From contig JAFDWN010000033.1 of NCBI GenBank assembly GCA_018268465.1, positions 175,563 through 239,562 on the forward strand: DNA of 64,000 nucleotides, written 5' to 3'. Both the position numbers and the translations under genes were made by a program. Positions 17,100 to 26,725 of the stretch are shown here, in pieces. Each line of letters starts with the position of its first letter. The stretch's first letter is position 1. Source of the DNA: Actinomycetota bacterium. Lineage in GTDB: Bacteria; Actinomycetota; Actinomycetes; Mycobacteriales; Mycobacteriaceae. The notes below the pieces were generated by a model. It made no database searches and was not told the origin of the DNA. It saw only the letters and a program-made list of their open reading frames with translations.

Positions 17100-19343
17100 A
17101 TGGCGCCAACGTCGCCCACGGACAGCGGCGCCGCGGTGACGCCGGCGGACACCCCGCCGCCGACAGATCCCCCGCGGCCCCCGGACTCGGGTGCACAACC
17201 CCATCCCGGTGGTATCCGATCGCGGTTGGGCCGCAGACCGCTGTCACGGGTCAGCATCCAGTCCAAGCTCATCGTGATGCTGCTGATCTCCAGCATCCTG
17301 TCGGCCGCGGTGGTGGGTTTCATCGGATACCAGTCGGGCCGCAACTCCCTGCGGGAATCGGTGTTCGACCGGCTCACCCAGGTCCGGGTGGCGCAGGCCC
17401 AGACGGTGCGCTCGCGGTTCACCGACCTGATGAACTCCCTGCTCGTCTACACCAGCGGGGCGTCGACTATCGACGCGCTGGGCGCCTTCACCGCCTCTTT
17501 CGACGAATTGGCGGACGCGACCATCAGCCCCGATCAGCAGAAGTTGCTCGACGCACACTACGGCGCCTTCGCCGAACGCACCGAAGAGCGGTCCGGTAAA
17601 CACATCGACGCCAAGGCGCTGCTTCCGGACACCCCGGCCGAGCGGTATCTGCAGGCCGTCTACGGCGCGCCGTTCGAATCGCCCGACCAGGCGATCCGGC
17701 TCGACGATGCGCGCGACGGCAGCGCATGGAGTGGCGCCAACATGCGCTACAACCCGTTCTTCCGGCGGATCGTGACACTGTTCGGGTTCGTCGACGCACT
17801 GCTCATCGACGACCGCGGCAACGTCGTCTACAGCGCCAACAAGGGCGTTGATCTCGGGACCAACGTGCTGACCGGACCGTACCGGGAGGGCAACCTGCGC
17901 GATGCCTACCAGCAGACGATGGCGTCGAACTCGCTGGACTTCGTCGCGGTCACCGACTTCGCCCCCTACCAGCCCGCGATGAACGCACCCACCGCATGGA
18001 TGGTGGCGCCGGTCGGGGTCAACGGGCGTGCGGCGGGCGCGCTGGCCCTGCAGTTCCCGATCACCGGGCTCAACCGTCTGATGACGGTCAACAGGCAGTG
18101 GTCGGAGACCGGGATGGGCCGTACGGGTGAGAGCATCCTGATCGGCTCCGACGCGCTCATGCGTTCGGACTCCCGGCTGTTCCTGGAGGATCCCGAAGGG
18201 TACAAGCAGGCCGCCGTCGCCGCGGGCACCCCACCGGATGTGGTCGACGAGGCGATCAGACTGGGCACAACGGTGCTGGTCCAGCCGGTCGACGGCGAGG
18301 CGGCCCGGCGTGCGCAACGCGGCGAGACCGGCACGCTGATCACCCGTGACTACCTCGGGCACGATTCCCTGCAGGCCTACGCCCCCGTCGATCTGCCCGG
18401 CACCGACCTGCACTGGTCCATCGTGGCCAAGATCGACACCGCCGAGGCCTTCGCACCCGAACGGGCGTTCACCCGGACCATCGTGCTCGCCTCGGCCGGG
18501 ATCGTCTTCGTCGTGTGCATCGTGGCCATGCTGCTCGCCCAGTTGTTCGTGCGGCCCATCCGCCGGCTCGAGGCGGGCGCCCAACGCATCACCGGCGGCG
18601 ACTACGACGTGGCCATCCCGGTCGAGACACGCGACGAGATCGGCGACCTCACGGTGGCGTTCAACGAGATGAGCCGCAACCTCGCCATCAAGGAGGAGTT
18701 GCTGGCCGAGCAGCGCAAGGAAAACGACCGGTTGCTGCTCTCGCTGATGCCCGAACAGGTCGCCCAGCGCTACCGCGAGGGCGAGCAGACGATCGTGCAG
18801 GACCATCAGGACGTGACGGTGATGTTCGCCGACATCGTCGGTCTCGACGCGATGTCCGAGGAGCTGCCGTCCGACGAATCCCTGAGGATCCTCAACGAGC
18901 TGCTGCGCGAGTTCGACGTCGCGGCCGAGGGGCTGGGCGTGGAACGGGTGCGCACCCTGCGCAGCGGCTATCTGGCGAGTTGCGGGCTGACCGTGCCCCG
19001 GCTGGACAACGTGCGCCGCACTGTGGATTTCGCCTTGGAGATGCAGCGGGTGATCGACCGGTTCAACAAGAGCACCGGGCGGCGCCTGGCCCTGCGCGCG
19101 GGCATCGACACCGGAACCGTCACCACCGGACTCGTCGGCCGGTCCACCATCGTGTACGACATGTGGGGTGCCGCGGTCAACCTCGCCTACCAGGTGCAGA
19201 GCGGCACGCCGCAGCCCGGGATCTACGTCACGGCCGACGTCTACGAGATGATGCGTGACTCCCGGCATTTCACCGCGGCGGGCACGATCGCGGTCGACGG
19301 CGCCGAGAAGGCAGTATGGCGGCTCTCGGAGCGGCAGTCGTGA
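17100..19343 (+). CDS. Membrane receptor with HAMP and degenerate class III cyclase domain (Rv2435c-like)
   Basis: 747 residues: a proline-rich cytoplasmic start, helix at about 62-82, a large extracytoplasmic dCACHE-like sensor to about 455, a second helix at about 460-485, HAMP (to about 540), then a nucleotide-cyclase fold. Metal ligand Asp578 is present in VMFADIVG, but the second metal Asp is Ser622 (RTLRSGYL), the base-specifying Lys is Arg and the transition-state Arg is Gln698 (VNLAYQV). Asp687 and Asn694 are kept. It is therefore probably not a normal cyclase. It overlaps the MscS gene. Confidence 0.87.
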   Translation: MAPTSPTDSGAAVTPADTPPPTDPPRPPDSGAQPHPGGIRSRLGRRPLSRVSIQSKLIVMLLISSILSAAVVGFIGYQSGRNSLRESVFDRLTQVRVAQAQTVRSRFTDLMNSLLVYTSGASTIDALGAFTASFDELADATISPDQQKLLDAHYGAFAERTEERSGKHIDAKALLPDTPAERYLQAVYGAPFESPDQAIRLDDARDGSAWSGANMRYNPFFRRIVTLFGFVDALLIDDRGNVVYSANKGVDLGTNVLTGPYREGNLRDAYQQTMASNSLDFVAVTDFAPYQPAMNAPTAWMVAPVGVNGRAAGALALQFPITGLNRLMTVNRQWSETGMGRTGESILIGSDALMRSDSRLFLEDPEGYKQAAVAAGTPPDVVDEAIRLGTTVLVQPVDGEAARRAQRGETGTLITRDYLGHDSLQAYAPVDLPGTDLHWSIVAKIDTAEAFAPERAFTRTIVLASAGIVFVVCIVAMLLAQLFVRPIRRLEAGAQRITGGDYDVAIPVETRDEIGDLTVAFNEMSRNLAIKEELLAEQRKENDRLLLSLMPEQVAQRYREGEQTIVQDHQDVTVMFADIVGLDAMSEELPSDESLRILNELLREFDVAAEGLGVERVRTLRSGYLASCGLTVPRLDNVRRTVDFALEMQRVIDRFNKSTGRRLALRAGIDTGTVTTGLVGRSTIVYDMWGAAVNLAYQVQSGTPQPGIYVTADVYEMMRDSRHFTAAGTIAVDGAEKAVWRLSERQS

Positions 19344-20740
19344 CGGAGATCTTCGCCTCGGGCTGGTTCTACTGGGCGATCGGCGTCGCAATCGGACTGC
19401 CGGTCAGCCTGATCGCACTCACCGAGTGGCAGCAGGTGCTGGTCCGGCGGCGCAGCGCCATGGCCAAACCCGTCAGCCTCGTCCGCAACTACGTCCTGCC
19501 GCTGGCGGCATTGTTGTTGCTGCTGGTCAAGGGCACCGAGGTGTCGGCGGAGGCCACTTCGGTGCGCGTGGTGGCGACGGTGTTCGCCTTCGTGGTGCTG
19601 GTGATTCTGCTGGCCGGGCTCAACGCGACCCTGTTCCAGAGTGCCCCGGAGGGCAGCTGGCGGCGGCGGATGCCGACCATTTTCGTCGACGTGGCACGGT
19701 TCGCGCTGATCGCCGTCGGCCTGGCGATCATCTTCTCCTACATCTGGGGCGCCAACGTCGGTGGCCTGTTCACCGCGCTCGGCGTCAGCTCGATCGTCCT
19801 CGGCCTGGCGCTGCAGAACTCGGTCGGCCAGATCATCTCCGGCCTGCTGGTGCTGTTCGAGCAGCCGTTCCAGATCGGCGACTGGCTCAACACGCCCACC
19901 GCCAGGGGGCGTGTCGTCGAGGTCAACTGGCGGGCCACGCACATCGACACCGGCAGCGGCCTGCAGGTCATCCCGAACTCGGTGCTGGCGGGCGCCTCGT
20001 TCACCAATCTGAGCCGGCCGGCCGGATCGCACAAGATCACCATCACGACGACGTTCGCCACCGGCGACGCGCCCGATGAGGTGTGCGCCATGCTCAACCG
20101 CATGGCGGGCATGCTGCCCCATCGCAAACCCGACGTGGCACCGGTCAGCGTGGCGGCCGGCGACACCGGCTTCAGCACCACGGTGGCATTGCGCTCTCCC
20201 GCCGACGACGGCGCCGCGCGGTCGATGTTCCTGCGCTGGGTGTGGTACGCCGCCCGCCGCGACGGCCTTCACCTCGACGGTGCCGCCGACGAGTACTCGA
20301 CCGGCGAGCGGGTCGAGAAGGCGATGCGCCTCGTGGCGCCCCGGCTGCGGCTGAGCCTGCCCGACCAGCAGTCCCTCGCCACTTACGCGACGCTCGATCG
20401 TTACGGCGCCGACGAGATCCTGCAGCACACGGGCGACGTACCGGACGCGATGATGTTTGTCATCCATGGCCGGGTGCGGCTGACCGCCACCGCCGCGGAC
20501 GGGTCGATCGTGGTCGTCGGGACGCTGGAGGACGGCGCGTTCCTGGGGCAGAGTGCGCTGACGCGGCAGCCGGTGCTCGCCGGCGCCTACGCGCTCGAAC
20601 CGGTCACCGTGCTGAGGATCGCACGCGAACATATGGAGGAGCTGGTGCTGCGTAAGCCGGTGCTGCTCCAAGAGATCGGCCGCGCCATCGAGAACCGGCG
20701 CGCCAACGTCGAGCGGGCGCTGGCCGCGGCTCGCGACTGA
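19340..20740 (+). CDS. MscS-type channel fused to a cyclic-nucleotide-binding-like domain (Rv2434c-like)
   Basis: 466 residues from GTG 19340, which overlaps the cyclase stop by GTGA (an ATG at 19316 is possible). Four to five helices lead into the MscS pore and beta domain (GVSSIVLGLALQNSVGQIISGLLVLFEQPF). A C-terminal CNMP-type beta roll (about 355-450) follows. In its phosphate cassette the canonical Glu is Gln and the Arg is Leu (GQSALTRQPVLAGA), so cyclic-nucleotide binding is doubtful. The same gene pair exists in M. tuberculosis as Rv2435c-Rv2434c. Confidence 0.88.
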   Translation: MTEIFASGWFYWAIGVAIGLPVSLIALTEWQQVLVRRRSAMAKPVSLVRNYVLPLAALLLLLVKGTEVSAEATSVRVVATVFAFVVLVILLAGLNATLFQSAPEGSWRRRMPTIFVDVARFALIAVGLAIIFSYIWGANVGGLFTALGVSSIVLGLALQNSVGQIISGLLVLFEQPFQIGDWLNTPTARGRVVEVNWRATHIDTGSGLQVIPNSVLAGASFTNLSRPAGSHKITITTTFATGDAPDEVCAMLNRMAGMLPHRKPDVAPVSVAAGDTGFSTTVALRSPADDGAARSMFLRWVWYAARRDGLHLDGAADEYSTGERVEKAMRLVAPRLRLSLPDQQSLATYATLDRYGADEILQHTGDVPDAMMFVIHGRVRLTATAADGSIVVVGTLEDGAFLGQSALTRQPVLAGAYALEPVTVLRIAREHMEELVLRKPVLLQEIGRAIENRRANVERALAAARD

Positions 20741-22094
<1,354 letters not shown>

Positions 22095-22107
22095 CGATCC
22101 ACCCACC

Positions 22108-22146
22108 CAGGGAGCCTGCCGTCACCCTCGGACGGCAGGCTCCCTG
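22108..22146. terminator. Bidirectional hairpin terminator after fbpC
   Basis: A perfect 16-bp stem, CAGGGAGCCTGCCGTC at 22108-22123 and its complement at 22131-22146, has a 7-base loop and is followed by CTTT. It sits between the convergent stops of fbpC (22094) and the SDR (22157), so it can serve both. Confidence 0.85.
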
Positions 22147-22156
22147 CTTTCGTGCG

Positions 22157-22903
22157 TCAGCCCTGGACGGTCGGACGGATGGTGATCTCGCCGATCTCCA
22201 CCTCATGGGGTTGTTCGATCGCGTACGCGACGGCACGGGCGACGGCGTCCGGCGGCAGACCGAAGGCGTCCATGCTGGAACGGATCGTGGCCCGCGCCGC
22301 CGGGTCGTCGATCGACGTGTCGAGCTCGGTCCGCACGAAACCCGGAGAGATGGCGGTCGTTCGGATGACACCGTCGGTCGACTCCTGGCGCAGCGATTCC
22401 ATCACCGTGCGCACCGCGTTCTTCGTCGCCGCGTACACCGCCATGTCTGGCACGATCTTGAGTCCCGCAGTCGACACCGTCGTGACGAAGTGACCGCGGC
22501 CCTGGCGCCGGAAAACCGGTGTGGCCGCGGCAATTCCGTACAACACGCCACGCAGGTTGACATCGATCATCGACGACCAGCCGGCCACGTCGCCATCGGC
22601 CAGCGGTCCGATCTTGCTGATGCCCGCATTGCCCACCAGGACATCGAGCCGGCCGAATGCGCCGACCGCGGTGGCGACGAGGCGATCCAGATCGGCCCGG
22701 CGAGTCACGTCGGTTCTCACCGCGACCGCGGCGCCCCCCGCCGCGGTGACCTCCCCAACGACCCGATCCAGCCGGTCGGTGCGCCGTGCCCCGAGGACCA
22801 CCCGCGCGCCGCGTGCCGCCAACAGGCGCGCGGTGGCTTCGCCGATACCGCTGCCCGCCCCGGTGATGGCGACGACGGTGCCGCCGATGGGATCCTCGCT
22901 CAT
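22157..22903 (-). CDS. Short-chain dehydrogenase (clavaldehyde-dehydrogenase type)
   Basis: NADP-type classical SDR, 248 residues. Cofactor motif TGAGSGIG with an RR pair after the second strand (GARRTDRL) favours NADP. NAG motif VGNAGI and the catalytic Ser-Tyr-Lys (TTVSTAG, VYAATK) are intact. The sequence resembles YdfG/clavaldehyde-type oxidoreductases; substrate is unknown. ATG 22903 faces lon, 94 bp away, so the two promoters may overlap. An SDR (Rv1882c, from memory) also lies near an antigen 85 gene in M. tuberculosis. Confidence 0.9.
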   Translation of the reverse strand: MSEDPIGGTVVAITGAGSGIGEATARLLAARGARVVLGARRTDRLDRVVGEVTAAGGAAVAVRTDVTRRADLDRLVATAVGAFGRLDVLVGNAGISKIGPLADGDVAGWSSMIDVNLRGVLYGIAAATPVFRRQGRGHFVTTVSTAGLKIVPDMAVYAATKNAVRTVMESLRQESTDGVIRTTAISPGFVRTELDTSIDDPAARATIRSSMDAFGLPPDAVARAVAYAIEQPHEVEIGEITIRPTVQG

Positions 22904-22941
22904 GGCTGCTACGACCGGTCCCGGGCACGCACTATTCCCCG

Positions 22942-22967
22942 GGAACAAACCCGGCCCCGACAAGGTT
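22942..22967 (+). promoter_or_regulatory. SigH/SigE-like ECF promoter of lon
   Basis: GGAAC at 22942-22946 and GTT at 22965-22967 are separated by 18 bases, fitting the mycobacterial SigH consensus GGAAY-N16-19-GTT. The lon start follows at 22998, with the ribosome site TTTGGAGG between. This predicts heat or oxidative induction. Read by eye. Confidence 0.6.
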
Positions 22968-22997
22968 GAGCGCAACAGGCTGAACTTTGGAGGATTG

Positions 22998-25355
22998 ATG
23001 GCTGACATCACATCACTGCCGGTGTTGTTCTCGAGCGACGCGATCGTGCTTCCGGGCATGGTGGTGCCGATCGAGCTGGACGACGCCGGGCGCGCCGCCG
23101 TCGACGCGGCCAGGTCCAGCGGCTCGGGCAAGCTGCTGATCGCGCCGCGCCTCGACGACCGATACCCGTCCTACGGCGTCGTCGCGTCGATCGTGCAGGT
23201 CGGGCGCATCGCCGGAGCGGCGGCAACCGCCGGGCAGGGCGGCGCCGGACTGGCGGCGGTGGTCCGCGGTGAACACCGCGCGCACATCGGCGCCGGCACC
23301 ACCGGTGCGGGCGCGGCACTGTGGGTCGAGGTGACCGAGGTCGCCGACGAGGAACCCACCGACGAGACCCGCACGCTGGCCGCCGAATACAAGAAACTGC
23401 TGCTGGCGATGCTGCAGCGCCGCGAGGCATGGCAGATCGTCGACTTCGTCAACCAGCTGACCGACCCGTCGGCGCTGGCCGACACCGCCGGATACGCGTC
23501 GTACCTGACCCAGGTGCAGAAGCGGCAGCTGCTCGAGACGCCGTCGGTGGCCGAGCGGCTGCAAATCCTGATCGACTGGACCGGCGACCACCTCGCCGAG
23601 ACCGAGGTCAACGACAAGATCGCCGAGGACGTGCGTTCCGGAATGGAGAAGCAGCAGAAGGAATTCCTGCTGCGACAACAGCTCGCGGCGATCCGCAAGG
23701 AACTGGGCGAGCTGGGTCCGGACGGTGAAGAGGGTTCGGACGACTACCGCGGTCGCATCGAGGCGGCCGACTTGCCCGAGAAGGTGCGCGAAGCCGCACT
23801 GCGCGAAGTCGGCAAGCTCGAACGGTCCAGCGACCAGAGTCCCGAGAGCGGATGGATCCGCACCTGGCTGGACACCGTGCTGGACCTGCCGTGGAGCGTG
23901 CGCAGTGACGACTCGACCGACCTCGGGGCGGCGCGGGAGATCCTAGACGCCGACCACCACGGTTTGGAGGACGTCAAGGACCGCATCGTCGAGTACCTGG
24001 CCGTGCGTACCCGCCGTGCCCAGCGGGGGCTTCAGGTCGTCGGCGGCCGCGGGTCGGGTGCGGTGATGGTGCTGGCCGGACCTCCCGGCGTCGGCAAGAC
24101 GTCGCTGGGTGAATCCGTGGCCCGCGCGCTGGGCCGTACGTTCGTGCGCGTCGCCCTCGGCGGTGTGCGCGACGAGGCCGAGATCCGCGGTCACCGCCGG
24201 ACCTACGTCGGTGCGCTGCCCGGCCGGATCGTCCGCGCGATCGCCGAAGCAGGATCGATGAATCCCGTTGTGCTGCTGGACGAAATCGACAAGGTGGGCT
24301 CGGACTACCGCGGCGACCCGGCGGCGGCGTTGCTGGAGGTGCTGGACCCGGCGCAGAACCACACGTTCCGCGACCACTACCTGGATCTGGACCTCGACCT
24401 GTCCGACGTGGTGTTCCTGGCCACCGCCAACGTGATCGAGAACATCCCCTCGGCCCTGCTGGACCGCATGGAGCTGGTCCAGATCGACGGCTACACCGAG
24501 GACGACAAGGTCGCCATCGCCCGCGACTACCTGCTGCCCCGGCAGCGGGACCGGGCGGCGCTGGCCGACGACGAGGTCACCGTGACCGACGCCGCGCTGC
24601 GCAAGATCGCCGCCGATTACACCCGGGAGCCCGGTGTGCGTCAGTTCGAGCGGTTGCTTGCCAAGGCGCTGCGGAAGGTGACGACCAGACTCGCGACGAC
24701 CGATGCGCCGATCACCGTCGACGAACCGGATCTCGTGGAATACCTGGGCCGGCCGCGGTTCACACCCGAATCCGCCGAACGCACAGCGGTCCCCGGTGTC
24801 GCCACCGGCCTTGCCGTGACGGGTCTCGGCGGCGACGTGCTGTTCATCGAGGCCGGGTCCACCGACGGTGAGCCGGGTCTGCAGTTGACCGGTCAATTGG
24901 GCGACGTGATGAAGGAGTCCGCACAGATCGCGCTGTCCTACGTGCGTTCGCACGCCGCACAACTCGGTGTCGACCCGGCGGCGCTGGACCGGCGGATTCA
25001 CGTCCATGTGCCCGCGGGTGCGGTGCCCAAGGACGGGCCGTCGGCCGGTGTCACGATGGTCACCGCGCTGGTGTCGATGGCGACGGGGCGTCAGGTCCGT
25101 TCCGATGTCGGCATGACCGGCGAGGTCACCCTCAACGGCCGGGTGCTGCCCATCGGTGGGGTGAAGCAGAAGTTGCTGGCCGCGCAACGCGCCGGTCTGT
25201 CAACGGTTTTCATCCCCGCACGCAACGAGCCCGATCTGGACGACGTGCCCGCCGAGGTGCTCGGGGCCCTCGAAGTCAGGCCGATGACCGACGTCGCCGA
25301 GATCGTGGCCCTGGCTCTGGAGCCGGCAGGTGAGGCAGTGACGGCCGCGGCCTAA
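22998..25355 (+). CDS. lon: ATP-dependent Lon protease
   Basis: Cytosolic AAA+ serine protease that removes damaged and some regulatory proteins. 785 residues: N-terminal substrate domain (about 1-200), coiled coil, AAA module with Walker A GPPGVGKT (361-368) and Walker B VVLLDEID, then the protease domain with Ser682 (PKDGPSAG) and Lys725 (GGVKQKLLA) as the dyad. The ATG has a near-ideal TTTGGAGG site. Lon is present in fast-growing mycobacteria and missing from M. tuberculosis. The SigH-like promoter upstream predicts stress control. Confidence 0.97.
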   Translation: MADITSLPVLFSSDAIVLPGMVVPIELDDAGRAAVDAARSSGSGKLLIAPRLDDRYPSYGVVASIVQVGRIAGAAATAGQGGAGLAAVVRGEHRAHIGAGTTGAGAALWVEVTEVADEEPTDETRTLAAEYKKLLLAMLQRREAWQIVDFVNQLTDPSALADTAGYASYLTQVQKRQLLETPSVAERLQILIDWTGDHLAETEVNDKIAEDVRSGMEKQQKEFLLRQQLAAIRKELGELGPDGEEGSDDYRGRIEAADLPEKVREAALREVGKLERSSDQSPESGWIRTWLDTVLDLPWSVRSDDSTDLGAAREILDADHHGLEDVKDRIVEYLAVRTRRAQRGLQVVGGRGSGAVMVLAGPPGVGKTSLGESVARALGRTFVRVALGGVRDEAEIRGHRRTYVGALPGRIVRAIAEAGSMNPVVLLDEIDKVGSDYRGDPAAALLEVLDPAQNHTFRDHYLDLDLDLSDVVFLATANVIENIPSALLDRMELVQIDGYTEDDKVAIARDYLLPRQRDRAALADDEVTVTDAALRKIAADYTREPGVRQFERLLAKALRKVTTRLATTDAPITVDEPDLVEYLGRPRFTPESAERTAVPGVATGLAVTGLGGDVLFIEAGSTDGEPGLQLTGQLGDVMKESAQIALSYVRSHAAQLGVDPAALDRRIHVHVPAGAVPKDGPSAGVTMVTALVSMATGRQVRSDVGMTGEVTLNGRVLPIGGVKQKLLAAQRAGLSTVFIPARNEPDLDDVPAEVLGALEVRPMTDVAEIVALALEPAGEAVTAAA

Positions 25356-25384
25356 GGGGATTCCGGACCCGGGGAAGTTCCGCG

Positions 25385-25442
25385 CGAGCGTGCGTGTTGT
25401 CTGGTTTCGACACGGCGTGTCGGCCGGCGACACGCACGCTCG
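25385..25442. terminator. Nested hairpin element downstream of lon
   Basis: Outer arms CGAGCGTGCGTGT (25385-25397) and ACACGCACGCTCG (25430-25442) pair perfectly over 13 bp. An inner hairpin GACAC-GGC-GTGTC lies at 25409-25421. It begins 29 bp after the lon stop and is a likely terminator. It also marks the exact point where the following luciferase-like gene loses its 5' part, so it may be an inserted repeat element. Confidence 0.7.
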
Positions 25443-25971
25443 GCGAGACCTCCAGCACTCCCCCGGCCTGGCCGAACGGGTCTGGTATGGCGGCGGGCTG
25501 CAGTCGGCGATCTGGGCGGGGCAACAAGGTGTCAACTACATGACCAGCAACGTGGTGAGCGCCGAAGGATCGTCGTCCCGGGACTTCGCGACCCTGCAGG
25601 CCGAACATATCGATGCCTATCGCGCCAACCACCTCCATCCCGAGAGGGCGCGCATATCACAGGGTTTGGTGGTCATCCCCACCGATTCGGCGACGCCGCG
25701 GCAGATCGAGAAGTACCGCGCGTACGCCGCGGGGAGATTCGAACGGACCAAGACCCCGCAGGGTCCGCGCGGCATGGTGTTCTCCCCCGACCTCGTCGGT
25801 GGTTCAGACGAACTCGCCGACGCCTTGTTCGCGCACGAAGGATTCCGGCGCGCCGACGAGATCGCCTTCGCGCTGCCGTTCAGCTTCGACGAGGATGACT
25901 ACGTCCAGATCGTGACCGACATGGCCGGGCTCCTCGGGCCTAAACTCGGGTGGACACCCCACGGAGGTTGA
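25443..25971 (+). pseudogene. C-terminal fragment of a luciferase-like (F420/flavin) monooxygenase
   Basis: The frame here encodes about 170 residues matching only the second half of LLM-class oxidoreductases (LAERVWYGGG, GVNYMTSNVVSAEG, RDFATLQAEHIDAYR, GMVFSPDLVGGSDELADAL). Full members have about 330-350 residues; the N-terminal barrel half with cofactor contacts is absent. The open frame extends back to 25390, but those codons lie inside the hairpin element. Probably a remnant, although the frame is intact and it ends 3 bp before the Ddn-like gene, so read-through expression is possible. Confidence 0.7.
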
Positions 25972-25974
25972 CCA

Positions 25975-26364
25975 GTGCCCGATTTGAAGGCCATCAAACG
26001 GCGGATCGTCCACACCATGCAGCGCCGTGTCGTCAATCCGATCGGTCGCCGCTCACCGGCGACCATGCTGGAGACCATCGGGCGTAAATCCGGCGAGCCC
26101 CGCCTCACCGCGGTGGGTGGCAGCGTCGTCGGCAACCAGTTCTGGATGGTCTCCGAACACGGTGAGCACTCCCACTACGTTCACAACATCAAGGCCAACC
26201 CGGCCGTACGGGTCCGCATCAAAGGTCGTTGGCGCACCGGCACCGCGCATCTGATGCCCGACGACGATCCGGTGCAGCGGCTCCGGCAGCTGCCCTCCGG
26301 GAACAGCGCGGTGGTCCGGCTGATGGGCACCGAACTGCTGACCATCCGTGTCGACCTGGACTGA
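25975..26364 (+). CDS. Deazaflavin (F420)-dependent nitroreductase-family protein, Ddn-like
   Basis: 129-residue split-barrel protein. RRSPATMLETIGRKSGEPRLTAVGG and HYVHNIKANPAVRVRIKGRWRTGTA are the F420-binding signatures of the DUF385/Ddn family. Members reduce quinones or activate nitroimidazoles using F420H2. It is shorter than Ddn (151) and lacks its N-terminal amphipathic extension. GTG 25975 has GGAGG upstream and follows the luciferase-like fragment by 3 bp; both families use F420, suggesting an original F420 operon. Confidence 0.88.
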   Translation: MPDLKAIKRRIVHTMQRRVVNPIGRRSPATMLETIGRKSGEPRLTAVGGSVVGNQFWMVSEHGEHSHYVHNIKANPAVRVRIKGRWRTGTAHLMPDDDPVQRLRQLPSGNSAVVRLMGTELLTIRVDLD

Positions 26365-26369
26365 CCACT

Positions 26370-26705
26370 GTGGGCTACGACCCCGAACTGGCCGATCGCA
26401 TCCGGGAACTCGTCGCCGGTGAACCGGCTGTCGACGAACGACGGATGTTCGGCGGTCTGGCATTTCTGGTCGGGGGTCATATGGCCGTGGCGGTCAGCGG
26501 GCAGGGCGGATTGCTGGTGCGTGTCGCCCCCGGCGAGGCCGACGCGCTGCTGCGCCGCGACCACGTCGAACCGATGATCATGGCGGGCAGGCCGACCCGC
26601 GGCTGGCTGCGGGTCGGCCCCGACGCGCTGGCCACCATGCGGCAGCTGCGCTCGTGGGTCGACAGAGGCGTCGGGTACGCCAGGGGTCTGCCGCCGAAGC
26701 GCTGA
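26370..26705 (+). CDS. TfoX N-terminal-like domain protein
   Basis: 111-residue soluble protein starting at GTG 26370, 5 bp after the Ddn-like stop. The segment ERRMFGGLAFLVGGHMAVAV is the signature of TfoX_N-type proteins. Stand-alone copies are common in actinobacteria and unrelated to competence as far as known. No catalytic residues are recognisable. The next gene starts 20 bp downstream on the same strand, so this may be a small operon. Confidence 0.82.
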   Translation: MGYDPELADRIRELVAGEPAVDERRMFGGLAFLVGGHMAVAVSGQGGLLVRVAPGEADALLRRDHVEPMIMAGRPTRGWLRVGPDALATMRQLRSWVDRGVGYARGLPPKR

Positions 26706-26725
26706 CCGGCGTAGGGTGACGCAAT

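Noticed and set aside
17244-19391. A 715-codon minus-strand open frame
   Set aside because: Antisense to the cyclase-like receptor gene; composition is typical of a third-position GC artefact and no motif is present.
25390-25442. First 18 codons of the luciferase-like frame as a true N-terminus
   Set aside because: They lie inside a perfect inverted repeat and do not resemble the family.
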